64,000 bases of DNA from Sulfurimonas sp. HSL3-1 (lineage in GTDB: Bacteria; Campylobacterota; Campylobacteria; Campylobacterales; Sulfurimonadaceae): NCBI RefSeq assembly GCF_039645995.1, contig NZ_CP147920.1, positions 1,054,001 through 1,118,000 on the forward strand, written 5' to 3'. The first letter of the stretch is position 1. The number at the start of each line of letters is the position of its first letter. A model generated the notes under the pieces. The model did not search any database, was not told where the DNA came from, and saw only the letters and a program-made list of their open reading frames with translations. Made by a program: the position numbers and the translations under genes. Below are positions 42,573 through 50,193 of the stretch, one piece after another.

Positions 42573-42578
42573 TATGAT
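42573..42578 (+). promoter_or_regulatory. -10 box of the HD-GYP gene
   Basis: TATGAT in gtgcTATGATctt, 36 bases before the ATG at 42615. Confidence 0.35.
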
Positions 42579-42614
42579 CTTCTTAGATAATAACGTTCAC
42601 AAAAAGTGTTAACG

Positions 42615-43850
42615 ATGGACTACGAACTCAATATTCGCGAAGTGATTTACGCCCTCACCGAAGCCCTCGACCTTGTCGGTATCGACGACACGCGCCACGG
42701 AAAACGGGTGGCATTCATCGCCGCCGAATGCGCGAGAGCCGCGGGGTTCGACGAGGCATTTATAGACGACATCATCGGTATCGGGATGCTCCACGACTGC
42801 GGCGTGTCTACGACGGACGTTCACCGCTCCCTGGTGACGCAGCTGGAGTGGAAGGATGAGCAGATCCACTGTGAACGCGGGGCGATCCTGCTGGGCAAGG
42901 TGGCACTCTTTCAGCGCTTCGCACTGCCGGTCTACTACCACTACACCCATTGGGAGCTTCTGGAGCATCTGCCCGTTGACCGGCGTGTCAAACAGCTGGC
43001 GAACCTTATCTATCTTAGCGACAGGGTCGATGCGCTCCGCTCGCAGATGGGTGGTACTGGCCTGGAGCGGAGCGCGGAGATCGAACGTATCATCGTCGAG
43101 CACAGCGGCACCTTTTTCGCGCCGGATTTCGTCGAGGCGTTCCGGACGGCTTCGGGCCGGAACTCCTTCTGGTTCTCCCTGGAGGACGAACCGCTGGAGG
43201 AGCAGCTGATGGAGTGGGTCGGCAGGGGAGAGAACAAACCCTTCTCCTTCTCGGCCGTGCGGGAGATGGCGCAGATGTTCGCCGACGTTGTCGATGCGAA
43301 GAGCCCCTTCACCTTTGAACACTCTTTCGGGGTCGCGGCGTTGGCAAATTTCCTGGCCCGGGGGTTCGGGCTGGACGAACAGCGGCGCGAGACGGTGGAG
43401 ATCGCTGCACTCCTGCACGATCTCGGCAAACTGCGGGTTGAAGACGCCATTTTGAACAAGAACGGGCGGCTCGACACCGGGGAGAAAATACTGATGAACC
43501 GGCACGGGTTCGATTCGAACATGATCCTGCGGCGCATCCACGGCTTCCGGGAGATCGCCCGGATCGCCTCTTTGCACCATGAGATGCTCGACGGAAAGGG
43601 GTACCCCTATAGCCTGGGGGAAGAGGATATCCCCCTCGAAGCGCGGATCGTGACCGTTGCCGACATCTTCCAGGCCCTGGTGCAGACGCGTCCCTACCGT
43701 GCGGCGATGGAGCCGGACGCGGCCTTCGCCATTTTGCAGGATATGGCCGATGCCGGGAAGGTCGATACGGCGGTCGTGGCGATGATCGGCACGAACCTGC
43801 AGCAGGCCTACCGCCTGGCAAAGTACAAAGAGCGAGTTAAAGCGGCATAG
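42615..43850 (+). CDS. Protein with two HD domains, the second HD-GYP
   Basis: The N-terminal HD-like domain keeps GMLHDCGVS and a CERGAILLG segment, resembling a degenerate HD-GYP domain. The C-terminal domain has the full signature: HSFGVAALANFLA, ALLHDLGKLRVEDAILNKNGRL, HHEMLDGKGYP and VADIFQALVQTRPYR, as in cyclic-di-GMP phosphodiesterases. The likely role is turnover of cyclic-di-GMP and so control of motility or attachment. There is no membrane or receiver domain; the N-terminal domain may be regulatory. ATG 42615 is chosen over GTG 42606. Confidence 0.88.
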   Translation: MDYELNIREVIYALTEALDLVGIDDTRHGKRVAFIAAECARAAGFDEAFIDDIIGIGMLHDCGVSTTDVHRSLVTQLEWKDEQIHCERGAILLGKVALFQRFALPVYYHYTHWELLEHLPVDRRVKQLANLIYLSDRVDALRSQMGGTGLERSAEIERIIVEHSGTFFAPDFVEAFRTASGRNSFWFSLEDEPLEEQLMEWVGRGENKPFSFSAVREMAQMFADVVDAKSPFTFEHSFGVAALANFLARGFGLDEQRRETVEIAALLHDLGKLRVEDAILNKNGRLDTGEKILMNRHGFDSNMILRRIHGFREIARIASLHHEMLDGKGYPYSLGEEDIPLEARIVTVADIFQALVQTRPYRAAMEPDAAFAILQDMADAGKVDTAVVAMIGTNLQQAYRLAKYKERVKAA

Positions 43851-43874
43851 GCTAGCCTCGGGAGGGCAGTCGCA

Positions 43875-44360
43875 CTACTGTTGGCTGTCAATGGCGTTCT
43901 GCAGGGCCGTTTCCAGGAGAAGAATCATGTTGCGGTAGTGGTCGCCGTTCCAGTAGACGCGGCCGCATTCGGGGCACTGCCGGAAGGTGTCAAAGGTCTT
44001 GTAGACCTTTTCGGGTACGGCCTTTTGAATCGCGGCGGGGCAGACGCGCACGAGCGGGGCATTGCAGACAAGGCAGCGCCGGTGCGCATCCTCACCTATT
44101 TCCAACCCGAAATGCGCCGCCAGTTCGTGCAGCTGCTCGTGGAGTTCGACGGCGTCAAGCAGGTAGACCGGCACGTTTTTGCGCTGCGCAAGGGCGGCAT
44201 CCCGGGTGAGAACGGTGCGTGTCTCATCCTTGGCTATCCGGAGCAGTTCCGTGTCCTGGATGGTCGGGAAGAAGAGGGTGTCGTACCCCATGAAGCGGAG
44301 GTACTTGGCAACACGGCCGAGATGGCAGTCCGCGATAAAACGGTGCTGCGCACTGCCCAT
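43875..44360 (-). CDS. Mut7-C RNase-domain protein
   Basis: The 161-residue protein has a PIN-like fold of the Mut7-C family: FIADCHLGRVAKYLRFMGYDTLFF, then acidic residues in TIQDTELLRIAKDE and VLTRDAALAQR, followed by the family's zinc ribbon CLVCNAPL...CPECGRVYWNGDHYRNM. The family is predicted to cleave RNA. The start at 44360 shares one base with the stop of the preceding small gene (TGATG). Confidence 0.88.
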   Translation of the reverse strand: MGSAQHRFIADCHLGRVAKYLRFMGYDTLFFPTIQDTELLRIAKDETRTVLTRDAALAQRKNVPVYLLDAVELHEQLHELAAHFGLEIGEDAHRRCLVCNAPLVRVCPAAIQKAVPEKVYKTFDTFRQCPECGRVYWNGDHYRNMILLLETALQNAIDSQQ

Positions 44361-44608
44361 CAGGCTTCGGGGGTCGTCTCGGTGACGCTGCTCCAGTCGT
44401 TTAGGCTGGCAGGGACGTTGCCATACTCGTTTTCCAACCGGTCCCACTCGGGATAGTCGGTATTGAAAGCGGCGACGTCCTCGGCCGCTTTTTCCGGGCT
44501 TTCATACTCCCCGAGCATCTCCTCATCGATCCAAAGCTGGTAGCGCTCGTGGCCGGCCTGTCGGATCTCGAAGGTCCCGATATCGGTGTTGAAAAGGTAG
44601 TTCCGCAT
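44360..44608 (-). CDS. Small conserved protein, paralog of the one at 47354-47665
   Basis: The 82-residue product MRNYLFNTDIGTFEIRQAG... with ERYQLWIDEEMLGEYESPEKAAEDVAAFNTDYPEWD matches the protein at 47354-47665 over nearly its whole length (YxFNTDxGTFEI, LWxxxExLGEYxxxxxAAxDVAxFNTxYxEWDxLE). No family name is known to me; predicted soluble alpha/beta. AGGAGGAG precedes the ATG. It is coupled to the Mut7-C gene by one shared base. Confidence 0.7.
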   Translation of the reverse strand: MRNYLFNTDIGTFEIRQAGHERYQLWIDEEMLGEYESPEKAAEDVAAFNTDYPEWDRLENEYGNVPASLNDWSSVTETTPEA

Positions 44609-44638
44609 CTGCTCCTCCTTGGGTGCCTATAAGGAAGA

Positions 44639-44983
44639 TTATACCGTCATTACCGCCCAGGTGTCATCTTTGAGACACTCGGTGAGCATCTCGCCGGTGT
44701 GGGTGTTCTCTATGCCTTGGGCTGCAAGCGCCTCGGTGGCGTTGTAATCGTCGGTGCAGACGATGCAGGCGCTCATGGTGACGCCGCTCTCTTGCATCTG
44801 TTTCAGGCGCGCCTGTACCTCTTCATCCGCGGCGGCCAGTTTGATGGAGGGGCCCCAGATCATCAGGTGGGCCTCCTCCCAGTAACCCCGTTCCAAAATG
44901 ACGGAGCCGTAGAGCAGCGGGAGCTTCATGGCAACCTCTTTGTCGCCGTTCGTCCAGACGATCAGGAGTTTTGTTTTCGACAT
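44639..44983 (-). CDS. DsrE-family protein
   Basis: A 114-residue DsrE-like alpha/beta protein: KLLIVWTNGDKEVAMKLPLLYG, HLMIWGPSIKLAAADEEVQARLKQMQESGVTMSACIVCTDDY. The cysteine in SACIVC is at the position that carries persulfide in sulfur-transferring DsrE/TusD proteins. A role in sulfur trafficking would fit a sulfur-oxidising Campylobacterota, which is inferred. The gene heads a unit with the small paralog and Mut7-C genes. Confidence 0.85.
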   Translation of the reverse strand: MSKTKLLIVWTNGDKEVAMKLPLLYGSVILERGYWEEAHLMIWGPSIKLAAADEEVQARLKQMQESGVTMSACIVCTDDYNATEALAAQGIENTHTGEMLTECLKDDTWAVMTV

Positions 44984-45000
44984 TGTTTTTGCCTTTTTGG

Positions 45001-45006
45001 TAAAAT
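45001..45006 (+). promoter_or_regulatory. -10 box very near the start of the 104-residue membrane protein
   Basis: TAAAAT ends nine bases before the ATG at 45016; there is no ribosome binding site, so the transcript may have almost no leader. Confidence 0.35.
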
Positions 45007-45015
45007 TCTATCCTA

Positions 45016-45330
45016 ATGATCCGAGAAAAAATCGCAACCGCCGCCTACCGCCTGAAACACAATCCCGCCCTGCGCCGCAGTCTCGCGCAGATGAAGCCGA
45101 AAAAAACGGTCTGGGGCTTTTTGGGCATCGTACTCTTCTTCTTTGTCCCAGAGATTATCGCGTTCGCCTGGGGCGCCGACATCACAGCCTACGCGCATGC
45201 GCAGATGCTCGACGTCCCCGCCGAACCGCTGGCCACTTGGTACGAGCTGCTGGTCATGCTCTTTGAAGAGGGCGGCAGCTGGCTGAATCTCGGCATCGGC
45301 TTCGCTTTTCTCCTCTGGCTTTTCCTGTAA
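45016..45330 (+). CDS. Small two-helix membrane protein of unknown function
   Basis: A basic amphipathic N terminus (residues 1-32) is followed by one helix (about 33-53) and a second at the C-terminal end (about 85-104, LGIGFAFLLWLFL). No family is recognised. It ends directly before repeat array 2, and is divergent from the DsrE gene. Confidence 0.6.
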   Translation: MIREKIATAAYRLKHNPALRRSLAQMKPKKTVWGFLGIVLFFFVPEIIAFAWGADITAYAHAQMLDVPAEPLATWYELLVMLFEEGGSWLNLGIGFAFLLWLFL

Positions 45331-45350
45331 AAAAACAGCTACCTACATTA

Positions 45351-45848
45351 GCTTCGGTTCCCGAAGCGCATACAATCAATAGGCGTAAGGTCGTTAAGCG
45401 TGCCATGAAAGCCGCTGCGGAGGCACAAAGCCGGGAGCAGCGAGCGATTCGCGCAACGACGATTTTCTTTTGGTTCTTTTCTTGGTAAAAAGAAAAGAAT
45501 GAACAGCATATCTCTTTGCCACTTTTTTAGAAAAAGTAGCACAAAAAGCGGCCTTTCGCGAATCGCTCATCCCTCCCGGCTTTATGCCTCCGGGATGGCT
45601 TACAAAGAGCGCTCAAGGCCAATTTCTAATTTTATTGGATGCGCTTCGACGGGTCGAAGCTCTTTTGCTTTTGTTAGCTTCGGTTCCCGAAGCGCATAAA
45701 ATCGATCGGCGACTTGTCGTTAAGCATGCCTTGAAAGCCGTTGCGGAGGCACAAAGCCGGGAGCAGTGTGCGATTTGCGCAACGACGATTTTCTTTGGTT
45801 TCGTTTCTTTGTAAAAAGAAAGGAAAAGGAAAAACCCTTTTCCACTTT
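45351..45848. repeat. Array 2 of the palindromic intergenic repeat, about one and a half units
   Basis: H2 hairpins (GCTTCGG/CCGAAGC) at 45351 and 45677 set a period of 326 bases. The 36-base arms at 45418-45453 and 45557-45592 are inverted copies with 31 of 36 matches, separated by a 103-base T/A-rich core. H1 is at 45643-45660. A second left arm (45744-45779) has no right arm: the next core is cut at CCACTTTTTA, where the SelO stop codon lies. A block of more than 80 bases is almost identical to array 1. Confidence 0.85.
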
Positions 45849-47300
45849 TTAGGAGGAACAGGAGAGTTTGAGGTTCTTGTGTTCGTTCGGAGTCGCCTTG
45901 GCGTAGCGTTCGAACTGCGGCAGTTCGTCGAAGGGATTGCGGGCGATGGTCAGCAGATCCTCGACCCCGCTGTTGTCAAACTTCTCCGCCTTTTTAATCG
46001 CCTCTTGCAGCATGTAGTTTTTCAGCACGTATTTCGGGTTCGTTTGCAGCATGGCGGCGTGGCGCTCCTCCGCGCTGCGCTCTTCGTGCAGCAGCCGGGC
46101 GTCGTACTCGGCCAGCCATTCGCGGACAGGTTCGCGGTCGACACAGATATCGAGCAGCGGTTTGCCGTCGCCGTCGTAACGGCTGAGGGTGCGGAAAAAG
46201 AGGGTGTAGTCCGCCTGGCTATTTTGCAACGCGGTGAGCATCTTTTTGAGCAGGATGATGTCGTCCTCCTTCACCGTCGCCAGTCCCATTTTGGCGCACA
46301 TGATCTCGACGTAGGTCTGGGTGTAGACGGAGCCGTAATCATCGAGCTTCTTCTCCATCCGCTCCTTTGAGACGATGGGGGAGAGGGCCTCGGCGAGCAT
46401 CGAGAGGTTCCAGTAGGCGACATGGGGCTGTTGCCCGAAGCCGTAGCGGCCGTGGGTGTCCGTGTGGTTGCAGATAAAGGAGATGTCGTAGTCGTCGAGC
46501 ATGGCGTAGGGGCCGTAGTCGATGGTGAGTCCGCCCATGGACATATTGTCCGTGTTCATAACCCCGTGGTTGAATCCGACGCTCTGCCACTGCGCCAGCA
46601 GACGGGCGGTGCGCTCGACGACCTCGGCAAACATCAGGAAGTAGGCATCCTCTTCGCCTTTCAGGTGCGGGTAGCTCTCGGCGATGACGTAGTCGGCGAG
46701 GGGTTCGAGTTTGTCGTGCTCCTCTTTATAGTAGAAGTACTCGAAGGTGCCGATACGGACCCAGGTCGGCGACATCCGCAGCACGACCGCCCCGCGCTCG
46801 AGGCGCTCGCGTACGACCTTCGTTTCCGAGCCGATCAGCGCAAGCGCGCGGGTCGTCGGGATGCCGAGGTGGTGCATCGCCTCGCTCATCAGGTACTCGC
46901 GCACGGAGGAGCGCAGGACGGCCCGCCCGTCGCCCATGCGCGAATAGAGGGTCTCGCCGCTCCCTTTGAGCTGCAGGTTCCACGTGCCGCTCTTGCCGAG
47001 GTTGATGGCCCGTCCGTCGCCAAGGCGCGGGACGAACATCCCGAACTGGTGCCCGGCATAGCACATGGCAAAGGGTTTGGCGCCTTCTGGGGTGAAGGTG
47101 CCGTTGAGCAGCCCGACGAGTCTGTCGTCCGTGCCGGCGTCCGAAGAGAGGCCGATCAGTTCGGCGGCGTCGGGGTTGAAACTGATAAGGTAGGGGTTTT
47201 TCAGCGGCGTCGGATCGGTCGGATCGTAAAAGAGCGGATCGAGGTCGAGATAGGGGGTGTCGAGTGTGAGTGCATCCAAAGTCATGCCGACTTTGTACAT
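45849..47300 (-). CDS. selO: Protein adenylyltransferase SelO (YdiU family)
   Basis: SelO has a pseudokinase fold that transfers AMP to Ser, Thr or Tyr of target proteins, many of them redox-related. Family motifs present: YAGHQFGMFVPRLGDGRAINLG, LQLKGSGETLYSRMGDGRAVLRSSVREYLMSEAMHHLGIPTTRAL, and NHGVMNTDNMSMGGLTIDYGPYAMLDDY (catalytic and metal-binding). The enzyme is bacterial-type, with no selenocysteine needed. Length 483 is normal. ATG 47300 or the ATG five codons later may be used; neither has a strong ribosome binding site. Confidence 0.95.
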   Translation of the reverse strand: MYKVGMTLDALTLDTPYLDLDPLFYDPTDPTPLKNPYLISFNPDAAELIGLSSDAGTDDRLVGLLNGTFTPEGAKPFAMCYAGHQFGMFVPRLGDGRAINLGKSGTWNLQLKGSGETLYSRMGDGRAVLRSSVREYLMSEAMHHLGIPTTRALALIGSETKVVRERLERGAVVLRMSPTWVRIGTFEYFYYKEEHDKLEPLADYVIAESYPHLKGEEDAYFLMFAEVVERTARLLAQWQSVGFNHGVMNTDNMSMGGLTIDYGPYAMLDDYDISFICNHTDTHGRYGFGQQPHVAYWNLSMLAEALSPIVSKERMEKKLDDYGSVYTQTYVEIMCAKMGLATVKEDDIILLKKMLTALQNSQADYTLFFRTLSRYDGDGKPLLDICVDREPVREWLAEYDARLLHEERSAEERHAAMLQTNPKYVLKNYMLQEAIKKAEKFDNSGVEDLLTIARNPFDELPQFERYAKATPNEHKNLKLSCSS

Positions 47301-47353
47301 TTACTGTTCTAAAAGCGCAAGGACGCGCGGCGATGCGTGCTCGCCGCCTGGTT

Positions 47354-47665
47354 TCACCCCTCCGTCTTGACAAGGTAGGGGTTGTCGTCGATATGCCGGC
47401 GGCGAAGGTTGACGGCGCTCTCAAGCGTCTGCTCCTTTACCTCGCGCCACGCTTCGATTCCCGCAGGCACACGGATGGCTTCGCTCTCAAGGTCGTCCCA
47501 TTCGATGTAGCCCGTGTTGAATGTCGCGACGTCATCGGCAGCTTCGGCAGCCGTGGCGTACTCGCCGAGTTTCTCGTTTTCCAGCCAGAGTTCGTACATC
47601 CGGTGGTGGCGGCCGTTCGTAATCTCGAACGTGCCCAGGTCGGTATTGAAAATATAGCTGTGCAT
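47354..47665 (-). CDS. Small conserved protein, paralog of the one at 44360-44608
   Basis: MHSYIFNTDLGTFEITNG and LWLENEKLGEYATAAEAAD match the protein at 44360-44608; this copy has an extra C-terminal tail (about 20 residues). GAGGAGAG stands before ATG 47665; the open frame continues upstream without a start signal. It precedes selO by 53 bases on the same strand. Function unknown. Confidence 0.7.
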   Translation of the reverse strand: MHSYIFNTDLGTFEITNGRHHRMYELWLENEKLGEYATAAEAADDVATFNTGYIEWDDLESEAIRVPAGIEAWREVKEQTLESAVNLRRRHIDDNPYLVKTEG

Positions 47666-47688
47666 CCTCTCTCCTCTTGATGAATGCA

Positions 47689-47835
47689 TCAGCCCTTGCG
47701 TTTCGCTTTCTTTTCGACACGCTCTTTGACTTTGTAGTCTTTGATGTGCTTCTTGACCTCCTGCTTGAGCTCTTTCTTCAGTATGTTCTTGAGCTCTTTT
47801 TTGACGTATTTGCTGACTTTTTTCTTGTCGATCAT
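47689..47835 (-). CDS. Lysine-rich small protein, 48 residues
   Basis: A strong ribosome binding site AAAGGAGAT precedes the ATG. The product (MIDKKKVSKYVKKELKNILK..., ending KKAKRKG) is about 40 percent lysine or arginine, has no cysteine, and should form one long amphipathic helix, as in nucleic-acid or ribosome-binding peptides. The function is unknown. It lies 23 bases upstream of the small paralog gene and selO. Confidence 0.6.
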   Translation of the reverse strand: MIDKKKVSKYVKKELKNILKKELKQEVKKHIKDYKVKERVEKKAKRKG

Positions 47836-47957
47836 CGCATCTCCTTTGCAACGGTATGGTTACATCATAAAACAGGAAGGCTTAAATGTCAACGTTGCGG
47901 CAGCCGGTTTGTCGTGCTGTCGGAAGAGGGCGGGCGATGGGATCGTGCGTAGGCCGC

Positions 47958-49400
47958 TTACGCGGCGGGGCTGCCTTCGCGCACCGTTCGGCGGGAGAGG
48001 CAGGTCGGGTAGGAGCGCGCTTCGGCGATGGAGGAGGCTTCGGTCTCGATCAGCTGCTCCGGTGGGACGGCCGGCACGTCGAAGGTGCGGGTCCCCTGCA
48101 CGGCAGCGTCGGCGTAGCCGAGGTTCACAAGGCGTTCGACGATGGCGTCGGTCATGCTCAGCACCGAGGAGGCTTTGACGACTTCGCAGCGGGCGTAGCG
48201 CTCCCCCACGAAGGAGACGTCGGCCGCGCGCAGGGTCGGGTCGTCGCCGGGGATCTGCTGGGCGCCGAAGAGGGGCTTGGAGGCAACCTCGGCGTCGATG
48301 AAGGCGGGGATATAGCGCGCCATATGCTCGATGGCACGGCGGCTGCGGCGTTCGACGCAGGACCACTCCCACTCCCGGTCGATCATCTCGATAAAGCGTT
48401 CGTCGAGATTGGGCTGGGCGCTGGCGGGGGTGCTGCCGACCAGCCCTTCATCGAAGAGGGTGATGTCGTTGGTCATGCCGTGCAGCTGCACGAAACCGCA
48501 GGGGTAGGGGGTGAACTGCGCCATCCCGTTGGGGGTGCCGCGCTCGCCGTGGAAGATCACCTCCGGCCAGACGGCGCTCTCCTGCCATTTGGTGACGTAG
48601 GCGGCCTTGAACTCGACCATCCGCTCGCGTTGGAACCCGAGCATGTCGTCGATCTCCCCGGTGCGGAAGCCCGCGGCGTTGATCAGGTAGTCGAAGCGCT
48701 GCTGCGTCGTATGTTCTCCGTCGGTCGCGGTGACAGTGAAACCGTTACCGTCATCACTCCGGGTCGCGGCGGTGACCGCCGTGCCGAGCTGCAGGTCGCA
48801 GCCGTCGAGTTTTTGGAGCGAGAGAGCAGCGCCCGCGCCGAGTCGGAAGAGGTTCAGGCCGTACTCCTGGACCATGATGAGCGGAAATTTGACGGTGGAG
48901 AGGTCGACCTCGCGGGCGACGGGGATCATCCACTCGTCGGGGGTCTGCGGCATCGCGACCGGTTCGCGTTCGCGGAGCGCTTCGACGCTTTCGCGGTCGT
49001 AGAGGCGGAAGTAGGTTTCCGGGTCGCCCAAAACCTGGTTGCGTTCGTCCTCAGCGATAAAGCGCTGGTATTCGCGGCGCAGCATCTCCAGCCGGGGGTA
49101 GAGGTCTCCGGGTTCGCCCGTGTCGGTCAGGGGAACGGCGATGACTGTCGGTCGGAAATCGACGGCGTAGGGGTAAAAACGCAGCAGGTCGATGGACTGG
49201 CGCAGCAGGGTAACGCACTGTTCGTCGGAGATCTCGCGGTAGAGGTTCCCGCCGGCATGCAGGTGGCAAAACGGGGGACCGGAGACGAGGCTCTCGCCCT
49301 TTTCGAAGAGGGTGACCCGCATTCCGATGCGGCTCAGGTAGAGCGCCGCCGTCGCTCCCGCGACCCCGCCGCCGACAATGGCGATGTTAGCCGACACCAT
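47958..49400 (-). CDS. FAD-dependent oxidoreductase (DAO type)
   Basis: The N-terminal Rossmann motif IAIVGGGVAGATAALYLSRIGMRVTLFEK binds FAD; the later NAAGFRTGEIDDMLGF is the second dinucleotide-contact region of D-amino-acid-oxidase-like enzymes. The 480 residues carry no membrane segment. Substrate unknown. The open frame begins 63 codons further upstream inside gph, but the flavin motif fixes ATG 49400, which overlaps gph by 14 bases. Confidence 0.85.
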   Translation of the reverse strand: MVSANIAIVGGGVAGATAALYLSRIGMRVTLFEKGESLVSGPPFCHLHAGGNLYREISDEQCVTLLRQSIDLLRFYPYAVDFRPTVIAVPLTDTGEPGDLYPRLEMLRREYQRFIAEDERNQVLGDPETYFRLYDRESVEALREREPVAMPQTPDEWMIPVAREVDLSTVKFPLIMVQEYGLNLFRLGAGAALSLQKLDGCDLQLGTAVTAATRSDDGNGFTVTATDGEHTTQQRFDYLINAAGFRTGEIDDMLGFQRERMVEFKAAYVTKWQESAVWPEVIFHGERGTPNGMAQFTPYPCGFVQLHGMTNDITLFDEGLVGSTPASAQPNLDERFIEMIDREWEWSCVERRSRRAIEHMARYIPAFIDAEVASKPLFGAQQIPGDDPTLRAADVSFVGERYARCEVVKASSVLSMTDAIVERLVNLGYADAAVQGTRTFDVPAVPPEQLIETEASSIAEARSYPTCLSRRTVREGSPAA

Positions 49401-50073
49401 GGGAGACTCCGAAGGGGACAGCGACCTCGGCGAAGGTGTCGCAGACAAGATTGGGGGTATACGAGGCGATCGCCTCCCCGTAGTTGTAGCCGTAGCCGAG
49501 GCCGATGGCATCCATCCCGGCGGCTTTGGCCGCGAGAATATCGTTTTTGGAGTCGCCGACCATGACGCAGCGTTCCTTGTCGACGCCAAGGGTTTCGCAG
49601 ACGTGCAGCAAAGGCCGGGGGTCCGGTTTCCGTTGGGGCAGCGAATCGCCGCCGAGGGTATATTCGAACAGTTCAGACATCCCCAGGCTGTGCAAGATGG
49701 GTTCTATAAAGGCGTAGGGCTTGTTGGTCACGATGGCCAGGCGGTAGCCCTCTTGGTGGAGTTGTTGCAGGACTTCGGGGACCTGCGGATAGGGACGCGT
49801 CAGCACGGCGAGGTTGCCGGCATAGAACTCCAAAAAGATCGCGAGGGCGCGGTCGACCGTTTCGGCGGCGTCCTCCGTGTCGCTGCTCGCGCGCAGGGCC
49901 CGCTCGACAAGGGTGCGCGCGCCGTTACCGACCCAGCCGCGGACCGTCGTCTCTTCGAAGGGGGGACGCCCGAGCTGTTCAAGCATATGGTTGACCGCCA
50001 GCGCCAGATCGGGGGCGCTGTCGATGAGGGTACCGTCAAAGTCGAATAAAATCAGCTCTTTATGCTTGAACAC
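49387..50073 (-). CDS. gph: Phosphoglycolate phosphatase (HAD superfamily)
   Basis: HAD motifs are complete: ILFDFDGTLIDSAPDL (motif I, nucleophile and acid Asp), IVTNKP (II), the lysine in PQRKPDPRPLL (III) and MVGDSKNDILAAKAAGM (IV). Gph removes phosphate from 2-phosphoglycolate, formed by repair of oxidised DNA ends. Similar HADs (beta-phosphoglucomutase-like) are an alternative, but the motif IV context VGDSxNDILAAKAAGM is the Gph type. It is divergent from polA. Confidence 0.88.
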   Translation of the reverse strand: MFKHKELILFDFDGTLIDSAPDLALAVNHMLEQLGRPPFEETTVRGWVGNGARTLVERALRASSDTEDAAETVDRALAIFLEFYAGNLAVLTRPYPQVPEVLQQLHQEGYRLAIVTNKPYAFIEPILHSLGMSELFEYTLGGDSLPQRKPDPRPLLHVCETLGVDKERCVMVGDSKNDILAAKAAGMDAIGLGYGYNYGEAIASYTPNLVCDTFAEVAVPFGVSHGVG

Positions 50074-50138
50074 CAGTCAGTTCCTTATGTAAATTTTTCG
50101 TCGGGATTATAGCGCAGCCCGATTAATCCCGTTTTCGT

Positions 50139-50144
50139 TAAAAT
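50139..50144 (+). promoter_or_regulatory. -10 box of polA
   Basis: TAAAAT in ttcgTTAAAATgg, 49 bases before the ATG at 50194. Confidence 0.35.
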
Positions 50145-50193
50145 GGCTTCCGTTTTTATCTAAGTGCAACTTTAAGACCAAAAGAGACCTGTT

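Noticed and set aside
45418-45780. Possible integron attC site, because GTTAAGC and GCAAC occur near the arms
   Set aside because: The order is reversed with respect to RYYYAAC...GTTRRRY, the inverse core does not match, and there is no integrase.
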